In this document: one piece after another, positions 1 through 5,754 of the stretch
Layout of the letters: every line of letters starts with the position of its first letter
How positions within the stretch are numbered: the stretch's first letter is position 1
DNA from: Desulfobacula sp.
Lineage (GTDB): Bacteria > Desulfobacterota > Desulfobacteria > Desulfobacterales > Desulfobacteraceae
Reading direction: 5' to 3'
Assembly (NCBI RefSeq): GCF_021107415.1
Contig: NZ_JAIOSW010000401.1
Coordinates: 1 to 15,582, forward strand
Length of the DNA stretch: 15,582 bases
Translations under genes and position numbers: made by a program
Notes under the pieces: model-generated
Database searches by the model: none
The model's input: only the letters and a program-made list of their open reading frames with translations
Told to the model about the DNA's origin: nothing

Positions 1-100
1 AGAAAGAATTTAGGCCGATTTTTATACCTTTCTGTGCGTACTATAGTTGTAAAATCATATAGTTGCATACTCTTGTAATATATACTTTCTATATACCGCA

Positions 101-125
101 TTCTCGGCGGCGCAGCCGCCGAGAA
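101..125. repeat. Perfect GC-rich hairpin beside an attC site
   Basis: An 11-bp perfect inverted repeat (TTCTCGGCGGC, loop GCA, GCCGCCGAGAA). It abuts the R' end of the attC at 121-168 and shares its last bases with it. It is far more GC-rich than its surroundings. No T-run follows on either strand, so a simple intrinsic terminator is not well supported. Two copies of a 12-bp direct repeat (AATATATACTTT at 77-88 and 167-178) flank the hairpin plus attC. Confidence 0.7.
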
Positions 126-168
126 CAAGAACATCTGCGGTTTAACCGTAGCATGTTTTTTGTTTGAA
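121..168 (-). other. attC recombination site A
   Basis: Imperfect hairpin downstream of the StbDE-type toxin gene. On the plus strand the L arms are AACATCTGCGG (130-140) and CCGTAGCATGTT (146-157) around a 5-nt loop. The 3' arm carries one extra base. Outer boxes read GTTCTC (minus strand, R' side) and TTCAAAC (R''). The extrahelical base on the plus 3' arm makes the minus strand the coding orientation of the cassette, matching the genes. Confidence 0.75.
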
Positions 169-203
169 TATATACTTTGTGCTGAAGTAAATATCTGACA
201 ATT

Positions 204-491
204 TTAATTTTTTCTATTGCGGGCTTTTTTATACACTAAATTTTTCTCTCTTTTCCCGATAGCTATCACCAAAATATAGATCTCTTCATCAATGACTTCA
301 TAAACCAAGCGGTAGCCACTTGCTCGAAGTTTGATCTTGTAATGATTTTTAAAACAGGAAAGTTTGCTACTTCTTAAATGCGGGGACTTGAGACGATCTT
401 TTAATTTTTTCTTGAATTTCGTTTGAATTGTGTTGTCAAGTTTTTTCCATTCTTTGAGTGCAGTCGGTAGAAACTTTAATTTATAATTCAT
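204..491 (-). CDS. RelE/StbE-family mRNA-interferase toxin
   Basis: 95-aa basic protein, full length for RelE-superfamily toxins of the StbE/YafQ-like group. These act as ribosome-associated or free RNases and are neutralised by the upstream antitoxin. The N-terminus (MNYKLKFLPTALKEWKKLD) carries the typical beta strand followed by the 'ALKEWKKL' helix. The core 'YKIKLRASGYRLVYEV' and the 'ILVIAIGKREKNLVY' C-terminus match the family signature, in which R, Y, K and R residues near the end contribute to catalysis. The start codon overlaps the antitoxin stop by 11 bp (481-491), so the two are translationally coupled. The gene is followed directly by attC A, typical of a toxin-antitoxin cassette. 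Confidence in the family is high; the precise RNA target is unknown. Confidence 0.92.
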   Translation of the reverse strand: MNYKLKFLPTALKEWKKLDNTIQTKFKKKLKDRLKSPHLRSSKLSCFKNHYKIKLRASGYRLVYEVIDEEIYILVIAIGKREKNLVYKKARNRKN

Positions 492-732
492 CTATTGAAA
501 TTTCTACAGCTGATATTTTTTCATTTTGACGCTCGGTCACTATCAACCCCAACTGGTAATCCTCAATTTTTTCTAGTATCGCTTCGTATGTTTCAGCAGG
601 AATTAAATAAGCAGTGGGCCTATTGTGATTTAGAATGGCAATAGGCTCGCCGTCAGACTGCTCAATTAGAGCAGAGGGGTTTTTCTTTAATTCTGATATG
701 CTTGCTGAACAACCTGCTAATACAGATTCCAT
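481..732 (-). CDS. Phd/YefM (StbD-like) antitoxin
   Basis: 83-aa antitoxin. The N-terminal 'SISELKKNPSALIEQSDGEPIAILNHNRPTAYLIPAETYEAILEKIED' is the classical Phd/YefM DNA-binding fold: helix, then beta strands with the 'G-EP-AILNHNRP-AYL-P' signature. The C-terminal ~25 residues would wrap the toxin. ATG at 732 is preceded by an AAGGTG ribosome-binding site. It is the first gene of a two-gene operon with the RelE-type toxin. The proteins of this family repress their own promoter as an antitoxin-toxin complex; here two repeated near-palindromes overlap the promoter just upstream (755-791). Confidence 0.92.
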   Translation of the reverse strand: MESVLAGCSASISELKKNPSALIEQSDGEPIAILNHNRPTAYLIPAETYEAILEKIEDYQLGLIVTERQNEKISAVEISIDEL

Positions 733-754
733 AATGTCACCTTTAGCTTTTTTA

Positions 755-791
755 TTTAGGCCTTAAATATGTGCTTATTTTAGGTCTTAAA
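755..791 (-). promoter_or_regulatory. Paired operator repeats of the toxin-antitoxin operon
   Basis: Two copies of TTTAGGYCTTAAA (755-767 and 779-791), each nearly palindromic and 24 bp apart, so on nearly the same helical face. The upstream copy overlaps the -10 box at 777-782. Placement and spacing suit cooperative binding by a Phd-type antitoxin dimer pair; the binding itself is inferred. Confidence 0.6.
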
Positions 792-805
792 TTAAATGTC
801 GTCAA
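777..805 (-). promoter_or_regulatory. Promoter of the StbDE-type toxin-antitoxin operon
   Basis: On the minus strand a -35 TTGACG (800-805), a 17-bp spacer and a -10 TAAAAT (777-782), about 45 bp upstream of the antitoxin ATG. Each box has one or two mismatches to the sigma70 consensus. This fits the rule that integron toxin-antitoxin cassettes bring their own promoter. Confidence 0.65.
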
Positions 806-898
806 GTTTTATTATTGTAAGTTACAGATTAGAAATTAATAATTTTCTTAAAAAAAGTACCAGTGGCTTAACTTGGTCTCCAGTTTTTTGGGGGAGGA

Positions 899-1255
899 TC
901 ACATTTTGTTTCGATCAGACAAACCATAACTTTTTTTCTGGCTTGCGTTTAACGCTCCATATATTAGATCTAATTTCAAGGGATTTTTTATTGCCCATTT
1001 GACTGCATCTTCAAGCCTCTTTTGATCGTTTGTGATTTCACGATCACTGATATTATTAACCATAGCACTATATAAAATTCTGAGGGGTACTAAAGAAAGT
1101 TCAAACTTAAATTGCTCAAACGCTTTTTTAAGAGCTTTTTTTCTATCTCCTTTCTGTGTAACTTTCTTGCCTTGATTATCATAAATAGCAATGTCCGCAC
1201 TCTTGTCTATAAATGATTGTGGCCTGCTGGCAACGAGGACGAGGGCATATACCCA
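899..1255 (-). pseudogene. Unstarted C-terminal reading frame, out of frame with the gene upstream
   Basis: An open minus-strand frame of 118 codons with no plausible start. It reads VASRPQSFIDKSADIAIYDNQG at its front, then a lysine-rich helical stretch (GDRKKALKKAFEQFKFELSL), and ends SQKKSYGLSDRNKM. The composition looks like real protein. It is +1 relative to the DUF4145-like gene at 1179-1451, which it overlaps by about 77 bp. A one-base insertion near 1205-1215 would join the two into one protein of about 185 residues. Alternatively it is the tail of another gene brought in by deletion. The stop codon falls at the edge of a TGATCCTCCCCC sequence resembling an insertion-sequence end. No function is assigned. 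Confidence 0.55.
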
Positions 1256-1451
1256 TTATGAAATAATGAGTTCGTTCCTCATCTACCTCTTCTTCATCTC
1301 CCTTTATTGTCTGTTCAAATTTTAGGCAAGCATGCTGTTCAGGCTCTTTGAATGCGACTGCGTGGTGGCAGTGTCCGCAAGGGCCTTCAATCAATCGTTT
1401 GTCAGACCCCCATCCACGAAGATTAAACTCTTTATCTGCTATTATTCCCAT
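1179..1451 (-). CDS. DUF4145-like zinc-ribbon N-terminal protein, probably truncated
   Basis: 90 aa from ATG 1451, chosen over an upstream in-frame start because it follows GGAAGG directly and begins MGIIADKEFNLRGWGSD. The segment 'GPCGHCHHAVAF' and the later 'GICPRPRCQQATIIYRQE' form a pair of CxxC/CxxxxC motifs, as in the N-terminal zinc ribbon of DUF4145-type proteins, which are often found beside restriction systems. Family members are longer, so this one is cut short after 'QATIIYRQECGHCYL'. A frameshift into the open frame at 899-1255 would extend it. The family call is by motif only. The 73-bp gap upstream of it holds at best a degenerate attC. Confidence 0.6.
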   Translation of the reverse strand: MGIIADKEFNLRGWGSDKRLIEGPCGHCHHAVAFKEPEQHACLKFEQTIKGDEEEVDEERTHYFIMGICPRPRCQQATIIYRQECGHCYL

Positions 1452-1524
1452 TATCCTTCCTTTTGTAAAAAAACAAAAAATTAAGCACACCGGCGAGATT
1501 CCGCTAAGCCGATTTGAGGCGCAA

Positions 1525-2259
1525 TTATATTTCGTTTATTTCAATGACTGAAACCTTGATTTCCATTAAAGTGGAAATCTTTTTAAATTCAGAACCATCT
1601 TGTATTATTGCTTCTCTTTTAGAATAACTTACTGAGTTAACGTTACCTACAGAGCCTTTGTAAAGACATTGCTTATTTGGTTTGATTTGGGACCATCGTG
1701 TTGGTTTCCAATAAATTTTCCCTTTAATAAAGTACTGTTGATCTCTTTCCCAAAATTCTTTCTCGCCATCGGTCAATTTTCCATTTTTATTGACATATTG
1801 AGCTTTTATAATCCAGAATGGGCCTGTATTGCATCCATAGAATGAATTAACTTTTTTAACCATCCAGTTTGAACTTTTATCCCTTTTGTCTTTAAAAATG
1901 TCTCCAACTGAGAATTTGCAATTTACAGAAATTTTTTCTTCTAAATATTGATCAATTTTTTGTTGTAATTCGTTAACCTTTTTCTCTAATTTTGCTTTTA
2001 GATAGAGAGATTTATATAGTTCAGAGTGTTTATGAATCTTTTTCTTTTTAGCGAATTCAGTAATGGCAAAATTATTCCAAAAAATTACAGCATGCCAATG
2101 TTCATTTTCAGAAAAATAAATTTTGTATTTTTTACAACCTACTCGTGTAAATTTCTTTGAGTCTGACTCAGATATAGGAAACCATCCGATTACAAGACCA
2201 GAGTCTGATAAACAATTTGGACAAGTTAGAATGTCATCGCCAAGAGCACTACGTTCCAT
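1525..2259 (-). CDS. Unrecognised 244-aa cassette protein with CPNC motif
   Basis: 244 aa, lysine-rich. The N-terminus has a CPNC motif (residues 13-16) followed at about residue 42 by a GCKKY segment, suggesting but not proving a small zinc-binding site. A helical, possibly coiled-coil segment (KLEKKVNELQQKIDQYLEEK) occupies roughly residues 90-109. It is followed by a beta-rich C-terminal half with several aromatic residues (WMVKKVNSFYG, GPFWIIKAQYV, YWKPTRWSQIK). There is no clear ribosome-binding site before ATG 2259, as is common for cassette genes starting close to the recombination point. The upstream linker has an R'-like GTTTAAC about 12 bp before the start. I do not recognise the family. 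Confidence 0.75.
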   Translation of the reverse strand: MERSALGDDILTCPNCLSDSGLVIGWFPISESDSKKFTRVGCKKYKIYFSENEHWHAVIFWNNFAITEFAKKKKIHKHSELYKSLYLKAKLEKKVNELQQKIDQYLEEKISVNCKFSVGDIFKDKRDKSSNWMVKKVNSFYGCNTGPFWIIKAQYVNKNGKLTDGEKEFWERDQQYFIKGKIYWKPTRWSQIKPNKQCLYKGSVGNVNSVSYSKREAIIQDGSEFKKISTLMEIKVSVIEINEI

Positions 2260-2390
2260 AATAATTTATTCGTTAAACACAAACGGATTGTTGCCGTTAA
2301 TTTATTGTTTTTACAATTCTTTTATACAAGCTATTTGGTGCTATGGTCGCCGCTGTATCATAGATTTGTAATTCCCTTTTTAATTTAGAA
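2260..2390. other. Gene-less linker, possible micro-cassette with degenerate attC
   Basis: About 130 bp between the R' edge of attC B and the 244-aa gene; I find no credible gene. A weak hairpin with AACGG/CCGTT arms (2282-2298) and outer GTTTAAC-like and GTAAAAAC boxes on the minus strand could be a degenerate attC, which would make this an ORF-less cassette of roughly 110 bp. Confidence 0.3.
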
Positions 2391-2444
2391 AATGAACACA
2401 TAAAAATCTGCGGCTCTCGACCGTCAGCATTTTTTTGTTAGAAT
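2391..2444 (-). other. attC recombination site B
   Basis: Arms AAAAATCTGCGG (2402-2413) and CCGTCAGCATTTTT (2421-2434) around a 7-nt loop, with two extra bases on the plus 3' arm. Outer boxes on the minus strand are ATTCTAAC (R'') and GTTCATT (R'). The arm sequence is nearly the same as attC E (5664-5710), showing that the two cassettes use related sites. Confidence 0.72.
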
Positions 2445-2663
2445 ACGTATTGACTCTGGAGTGCCACCAAGACTGAAATAGAGCTGACTGGACTCATTCA
2501 GTGCAACTCGATGATGTATTCAAACACCCCGTCGAATTATCTGTGCGCCACGCTTGAGTTTCCAAGCCCGTGGTGAAATAAGCCCAACCATCCGGTCATC
2601 CCCCCAGATTATCTATAGGATGAAGGAAAACCTTAATTTCCCCGTTTCAATTCTCAGGCAATA
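2445..2663. other. 219-bp gap with no gene recognised
   Basis: Region between the stop of the 331-aa gene and attC B, noticeably richer in GC than the flanks. Only short minus-strand frames are present (for example RMVGLISPRAWKLKRG and IHHRVALNESSQLYF). They are in different frames and broken by stops. It may be a degraded gene end or non-coding cassette tail; no function is visible. Confidence 0.4.
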
Positions 2664-3659
2664 TTATCCTTCTGCCTTTTTCTCGAGTTCATCCAGTTTA
2701 TCAGGATCAGAAACAGCAATATCAACAAGGCTCTGAGGGATGGCGCTTTGCTCACACATCGCCCTGATATCTTTTTCTACATCACTGAATTCCTGGATCT
2801 CGCGAATAGATTCTATATGTTCAAGCATATCTTCAGATGTAATATCCTCAAGGGCAGGTCCTGCAGCCTCTGCCTTTTTTTTGGCGGCTTCTTCTTCTGC
2901 CTTTCTTTGTTGTTCCTTGAGTTCTTCTTCCATGGCTTTTTGGGCTTCTTCAATGGCACTCTTGTCAACGCCCGCCATCTCAATGATCAATTCCTCAGCC
3001 ACCTCATTTGTAATCAAGTGTTTAACCTTTTCCAGATCTGATTTGTCCTCAACTTTCTCTATAAGGCTGGCCACTCTTTTTCTTTCTGCCTTTTCCTTTG
3101 CAATTTCCGCTTCCACCTCAGCCAGTTTTTCTTCTGTAATAGCTAATTTGCTGATAATGTCTTCCCTTGTTACTTCTTCAACAATAAGGTACCGGATACC
3201 TTCATTCTCAGACATTTCTTTTGTTTTTTTCACAAGCAAATCAAGTTTTGTCCCTTCTATGATCCGTATTATATCCGGTCTGTTTTCGGTTTTCCTGATC
3301 TCATCCCAAGTTTCTCCGAGTTTATCGATAAAATTAGTGGTCGCTGAATAAGCGTCGAGAACATCCTCCAGTGAAAGTGCTGCAATCGCATCGTTAAGAT
3401 CCTTCATCAGCGGCCTTCCGACTTTCAGCATGTCATCCATTGCCCATCTTAAATGCATTATGTTGCCGCTTTTTTTGAAAAAATTAAACCCTTCATTATC
3501 AAGGTCCCTTATAATCTTTTGAATCGCTTCCTCTTTGGCGTCTCCTGAGAGGTTTATTGTATTGAGTTCAAGTAATTTTTCCTCAATCGCCAGCCATAGG
3601 GGTTTCTGTTCAGTTTCCTCAATGTGCTCTTCAACTTCTTCAGTTTTTTCGGTTGCCAT
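2664..3659 (-). CDS. Acidic coiled-coil protein, function unknown
   Basis: 331 aa, strongly acidic N-terminus (MATEKTEEVEEHIEETEQ). A predicted globular helical part (about 20-165) contains FNFFKKSGNIMHLRWAMDDM. A long charged helix or coiled coil (about 170-275) is rich in E, K and A (EEELKEQQRKAEEEAAKKK). A shorter acidic tail ends DKLDELEKKAEG. There is no signal peptide or membrane segment and almost no cysteine, so it is probably cytosolic. ATG 3659 is preceded by an ideal GGAG box. A 210-bp leader separates it from attC C, longer than for other cassettes, and includes a TATAAT at about 3834-3839, so it probably has its own promoter. Its composition is more GC-rich than its neighbours. 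I do not recognise the family. Confidence 0.85.
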   Translation of the reverse strand: MATEKTEEVEEHIEETEQKPLWLAIEEKLLELNTINLSGDAKEEAIQKIIRDLDNEGFNFFKKSGNIMHLRWAMDDMLKVGRPLMKDLNDAIAALSLEDVLDAYSATTNFIDKLGETWDEIRKTENRPDIIRIIEGTKLDLLVKKTKEMSENEGIRYLIVEEVTREDIISKLAITEEKLAEVEAEIAKEKAERKRVASLIEKVEDKSDLEKVKHLITNEVAEELIIEMAGVDKSAIEEAQKAMEEELKEQQRKAEEEAAKKKAEAAGPALEDITSEDMLEHIESIREIQEFSDVEKDIRAMCEQSAIPQSLVDIAVSDPDKLDELEKKAEG

Positions 3660-3870
3660 ATTTAATCTCCTTTAATTGATATGTTTACCCTGGTGTCAGA
3701 AACCCTCGCGGATTCCTACCAAAACAGCTATTTCTTCACAGGGCTTTTTCTTTTTCTACACTGCTACTTATGATATCTATTCACCCTATTTGAGATAATC
3801 ATCCCTGGCTGAAAAATGCAACCAGAAAAAATTATTATAAAGTGAATGATTGTTTTAACCTGGATATTTA
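3660..3870. other. Leader region of the 331-aa gene
   Basis: No gene seen. On the minus strand there is a perfect TATAAT near 3834-3839 without a good -35 partner. Nearer the gene, a TTGCAT / 17 bp / TTATCT pair lies at about 3799-3829. Either could drive the acidic coiled-coil gene; neither is certain. Confidence 0.35.
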
Positions 3871-3922
3871 GTGCTAACACCGAACATCACCGGTGAAATC
3901 CGGTGCATGTTGATTGTTGGAT
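3871..3922 (-). other. attC recombination site C
   Basis: A very clear site. Plus-strand arms are AACATCACCGG (3883-3893) and CCGGTGCATGTT (3900-3911) around TGAAAT, with one extrahelical base on the 3' arm. The outer boxes CTAACA and TGTTGG also pair, separated by unpaired 3-nt spacers. R'' on the minus strand is ATCCAAC, an exact RYYYAAC. Nearly identical arms recur in attC G and attC J. Confidence 0.88.
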
Positions 3923-3964
3923 TTGCATCAAGGATACTTTTTTGACCCTGTCCATCGATGCGTC

Positions 3965-4288
3965 TTATCTCAAATTTCGTTGCTGAAGTATTTCCGGGAT
4001 ATTCCGCCTGCCGTCAAGGATACAATGGATAAAAACATCTGATTCGATGATCTGGTAGATAATGCGGTAGACTTTCACATGAATTTCGCGATATTCATGT
4101 ACGTCAATTCGTTGTAGCTCTGGAGGATAGTGACCTTTTTCCGGACTAAATGACAGGTTTTGGCAAGCTGTTTCAATTTCTGAAAAAATTTTTCCTGCGT
4201 TTTGCGGGTATCCTGATTTTTTTATATAATCATAGATTTCAAAAAGATCTTTTTCCGCATCAGAAATGACATAAACATTGTATTTCAT
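3965..4288 (-). CDS. ParE/RelE-superfamily toxin
   Basis: 107 aa, full length for the ParE branch of the RelE/ParE superfamily. These toxins either poison gyrase or cleave mRNA. The N-terminus 'YNVYVISDAEKDLFEIYDYIKKSG' is the usual beta strand plus two-helix hairpin with the 'A-KDL-EI-DYI' signature. The later 'PELQRIDVHEYREIHVKVYRIIYQIIESDVFIHCILDGRRNIPEIL' gives the beta sheet and the conserved C-terminal 'I-DGRR' motif. Its ATG overlaps the antitoxin stop (ATGA, 4285-4288), so the pair is translationally coupled. It is followed by attC C. Confidence 0.92.
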   Translation of the reverse strand: MKYNVYVISDAEKDLFEIYDYIKKSGYPQNAGKIFSEIETACQNLSFSPEKGHYPPELQRIDVHEYREIHVKVYRIIYQIIESDVFIHCILDGRRNIPEILQQRNLR

Positions 4289-4566
4289 TCAGATTGGTTT
4301 TCCAGAGTTTTTTTCAAGTCGCTGAAAACATCGGTAACAGGCCTGTAATCTCCCTTTCTAAGGCTATTTTGGCTTTGGGCTAGCATTTTCAACATGGCGA
4401 GGCTTTCCTGGGTCTGTTCATACTGGACAAGATCCTGAAGAATCGCTTTGGCTTCCCCATTTTGGGTGATAACCATGGGCTGTCGGCTATTAACGATTTG
4501 TCGGACGATTTCCGAAGCGTGTGCTTTAAAATAGCTGATGGGTTTAACAGATTCACTGAGTTTCAT
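4285..4566 (-). CDS. Phd/YefM-family antitoxin
   Basis: 93 aa from ATG 4566. I prefer this to the in-frame ATG 12 bp upstream because GGAG lies six bases before it and inside the longer version. 'SESVKPISYFKAHASEIVRQIVNSRQPMVITQNGEAKAILQDLVQYEQTQESLAML' is the standard Phd/YefM fold with the 'PISYFKAHASEIV' and 'QPMVITQNGEAKAIL' signatures. The tail after residue ~65 would bind and neutralise the ParE-type toxin. First gene of a two-gene operon with a strong sigma70-like promoter directly upstream; autorepression is expected for the family. Confidence 0.93.
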   Translation of the reverse strand: MKLSESVKPISYFKAHASEIVRQIVNSRQPMVITQNGEAKAILQDLVQYEQTQESLAMLKMLAQSQNSLRKGDYRPVTDVFSDLKKTLENQSE

Positions 4567-4593
4567 GTTGTTCTCCATAATTAATTTGACCTT

Positions 4594-4622
4594 AATTTAG
4601 CCCATATTGAGATCTATGTCAA
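4594..4622 (-). promoter_or_regulatory. Strong promoter of the Phd/ParE cassette
   Basis: On the minus strand a perfect -35 TTGACA (4617-4622), a 17-bp spacer and -10 TAAATT (4594-4599), about 28 bp before the antitoxin start. The -35 box overlaps the stop codon of the PIN-like fragment at 4619-4774. Confidence 0.75.
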
Positions 4623-4774
4623 GATAAAACCATGAAACCGGCTGCTGAAATTGTTGGAATTATGTGGGACGGTTTGCCATTGAATGGCTCAAGCATCTTC
4701 AATATTCCAGACTCTAATTTCAATCCTTTTTGATAAAAAATTGATGTGTCTAATGTGATAGCGCCATAATCCAT
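4619..4774 (-). pseudogene. N-terminal fragment of a PIN-like domain protein
   Basis: 51-codon frame beginning MDYGAITLDTSIFYQKGLKL. The 'YGAITLDTSIF' opening is characteristic of PIN-like nuclease proteins, whose first conserved Asp sits in just this strand ('LDTSIF'). The family continues for well over 100 more residues. Here the resemblance fades after about residue 36 and the frame stops inside the toxin-antitoxin promoter. It starts some 10 bp after the R' box of attC D, exactly where a cassette gene should begin. I infer that the rest was deleted when this cassette fused with the toxin-antitoxin unit. Not expected to be catalytic. Confidence 0.6.
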
Positions 4775-4782
4775 TATTTATT

Positions 4783-4875
4783 TCTCAACGTTCAAGCTCA
4801 CTTGCGCCGCCACCAGGCCTTGCCGCGTCAGGCCCCAAACGTTCTCGGCGCCAAGAGAAGCGCCTGGTTCGGCGC
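4783..4875 (-). other. attC recombination site D, long type
   Basis: A longer hairpin of about 93 bp. Arms GCGCCGCCACCAGGC (4804-4818) and GCCTGGTTCGGCGC (4862-4875) pair over about 13 bp with one extra base plus one mismatch; a further GC-rich region fills the loop. The R' box on the minus strand is GTTGAGA. The R'' box (GCCGAAC) is embedded in the stem. It separates the DUF429 gene from the PIN-like fragment. Size and GC-richness differ from the ~50-bp sites, indicating a second attC class. Confidence 0.65.
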
Positions 4876-4880
4876 AGATT

Positions 4881-5651
4881 TCATATTAAAGGAACCCAAA
4901 TTACATCGTTTGGTGGTGAACCAATTGGCTTTCTTTCATTCATATTAAGGCTTGCTACCCACGCCGATAAGTATGCATCCAATTTGTCATGAAAACTTCC
5001 AAATCCAATATCGTTGAGACATGATTTTGATATTGCCTCTGGCCACCCTGTAAAATCCGATATTGCGGATAACTGTTTAATAAGACCCTCAATTTTACTT
5101 TTGTGGATTTTTCCAGCCCCAAGAGTTTTAACAATAGCCTGTGGAAAAACTTCTATGCACTCCCATTTCTGGCATAATGTTTGGAATAATTCAAATCCCA
5201 CCAACATCCACAATTGGTTTGCATGAGGAATCCTTGATTGTTCCCCACCATTTTCAAGATGTGTCAGAGCCTTATTTTTAATTACCTCGAACTGATTTGT
5301 ATCAGGGGTGGTAATGCAATTGATCCCTTTTTTATCTAAACCAAGTTCTGCCTTTCGACGTTTCTCTCCGTCTTTTTTAGGGTGGCTTGGTGCATCGATT
5401 GCAATTCTCTTGATTGTCACACCAAATGATTTTTCTACTTCTTGGAGGTAGCGCAATGTGTCATGGGCAAATTCTTTTACTAATTGAATATTCTGGACAA
5501 TCGCTGCGTTTCCAGATCCGCGAGGAGGGGTGATAGCAAATTTAGATTTGAGCAGAATTGGGCAAAGCCTATCATCCTTATGGAAACAGACAGAAATTGG
5601 CAAATATTTCTTTTTCGCAAAAGCAACATCAATACCTACATATGCTTTCAT
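4881..5651 (-). CDS. DUF429 family protein, RNase H-like fold
   Basis: 256 aa from ATG 5651. The longer in-frame version is rejected because its first 16 residues would be encoded by attC E. 'YVGIDVAFAKKKYLPISVC' (strand 1, Asp8), 'IKRIAIDAPSHP' (Asp86), 'CIEVFPQAIVKTLGA' (Glu167) and 'GFGSFHDKLDAYLSAWVASL' (Asp222, Asp225) supply the acidic residues expected of an RNase H-like fold. The 'DAPSHPKKDGEKRRKAELGL' and 'EVFPQA' segments are typical of DUF429, a family predicted to be nucleases or nucleotide-processing enzymes but not biochemically settled. Single-gene cassette between attC E and attC D. Full length, no sign of decay. Confidence 0.85.
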   Translation of the reverse strand: MKAYVGIDVAFAKKKYLPISVCFHKDDRLCPILLKSKFAITPPRGSGNAAIVQNIQLVKEFAHDTLRYLQEVEKSFGVTIKRIAIDAPSHPKKDGEKRRKAELGLDKKGINCITTPDTNQFEVIKNKALTHLENGGEQSRIPHANQLWMLVGFELFQTLCQKWECIEVFPQAIVKTLGAGKIHKSKIEGLIKQLSAISDFTGWPEAISKSCLNDIGFGSFHDKLDAYLSAWVASLNMNERKPIGSPPNDVIWVPLI

Positions 5652-5663
5652 ATTTTCATTTCC

Positions 5664-5710
5664 GCCGAACATGAAAATCTGCGGTTTATCCGTCAGCATT
5701 TTCGTTGTTT
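5664..5710 (-). other. attC recombination site E
   Basis: Arms GAAAATCTGCGG (5673-5684) and CCGTCAGCATTTTC (5690-5703) around a 5-nt loop, with two extra bases on the plus 3' arm. Outer boxes on the minus strand are AAACAAC and GTTCGGC. Arms are close to attC B. Preceded on the minus strand by the conserved cassette-tail block (5722-5745). Confidence 0.75.
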
Positions 5711-5721
5711 TAAAATTATAA

Positions 5722-5745
5722 GGGCAATAATCAAAGTTTGGCCCC
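5722..5745 (-). repeat. Conserved cassette-tail block, copy 1
   Basis: Between the stop of the 208-aa gene and attC E the minus strand has GGGGCCAAACTTTGATTATT, then TTATAATTTT leading into R''. The same block precedes attC I and attC J. Confidence 0.65.
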
Positions 5746-5754
5746 GGCTTTTTT

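Noticed and set aside
866..901. Terminal repeat of an IS3-type insertion sequence (TGATCCTCCCCCAAAAAACT on the minus strand)
   Set aside because: The sequence resembles such tips, but no transposase fragment, second end or target duplication was found. Kept only as a remark under the neighbouring frame.
1452..1524. attC site between the 244-aa gene and the DUF4145-like gene
   Set aside because: The gap has the right length and a CGGC/GCCG stem, but R'' and R' boxes are not recognisable and arm pairing is only four bases. Evidence is too weak to list as a site.
2554..2736. Plus-strand 60-codon frame near the end of the acidic gene
   Set aside because: Low-complexity serine-rich end arises opposite the real gene, there is no ribosome-binding site, and all other genes lie on the other strand.
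2740..3351. Long plus-strand open frames opposite the acidic coiled-coil gene
   Set aside because: They are serine-rich or phenylalanine/leucine-rich mirror images of E/K/A-rich minus-strand codons, with no ribosome-binding site. They are shadows of the real gene.
5652..5699. Upstream in-frame start of the DUF429 gene
   Set aside because: The extra 16 residues would be translated from attC E. The family motif GIDVA begins right after ATG 5651.
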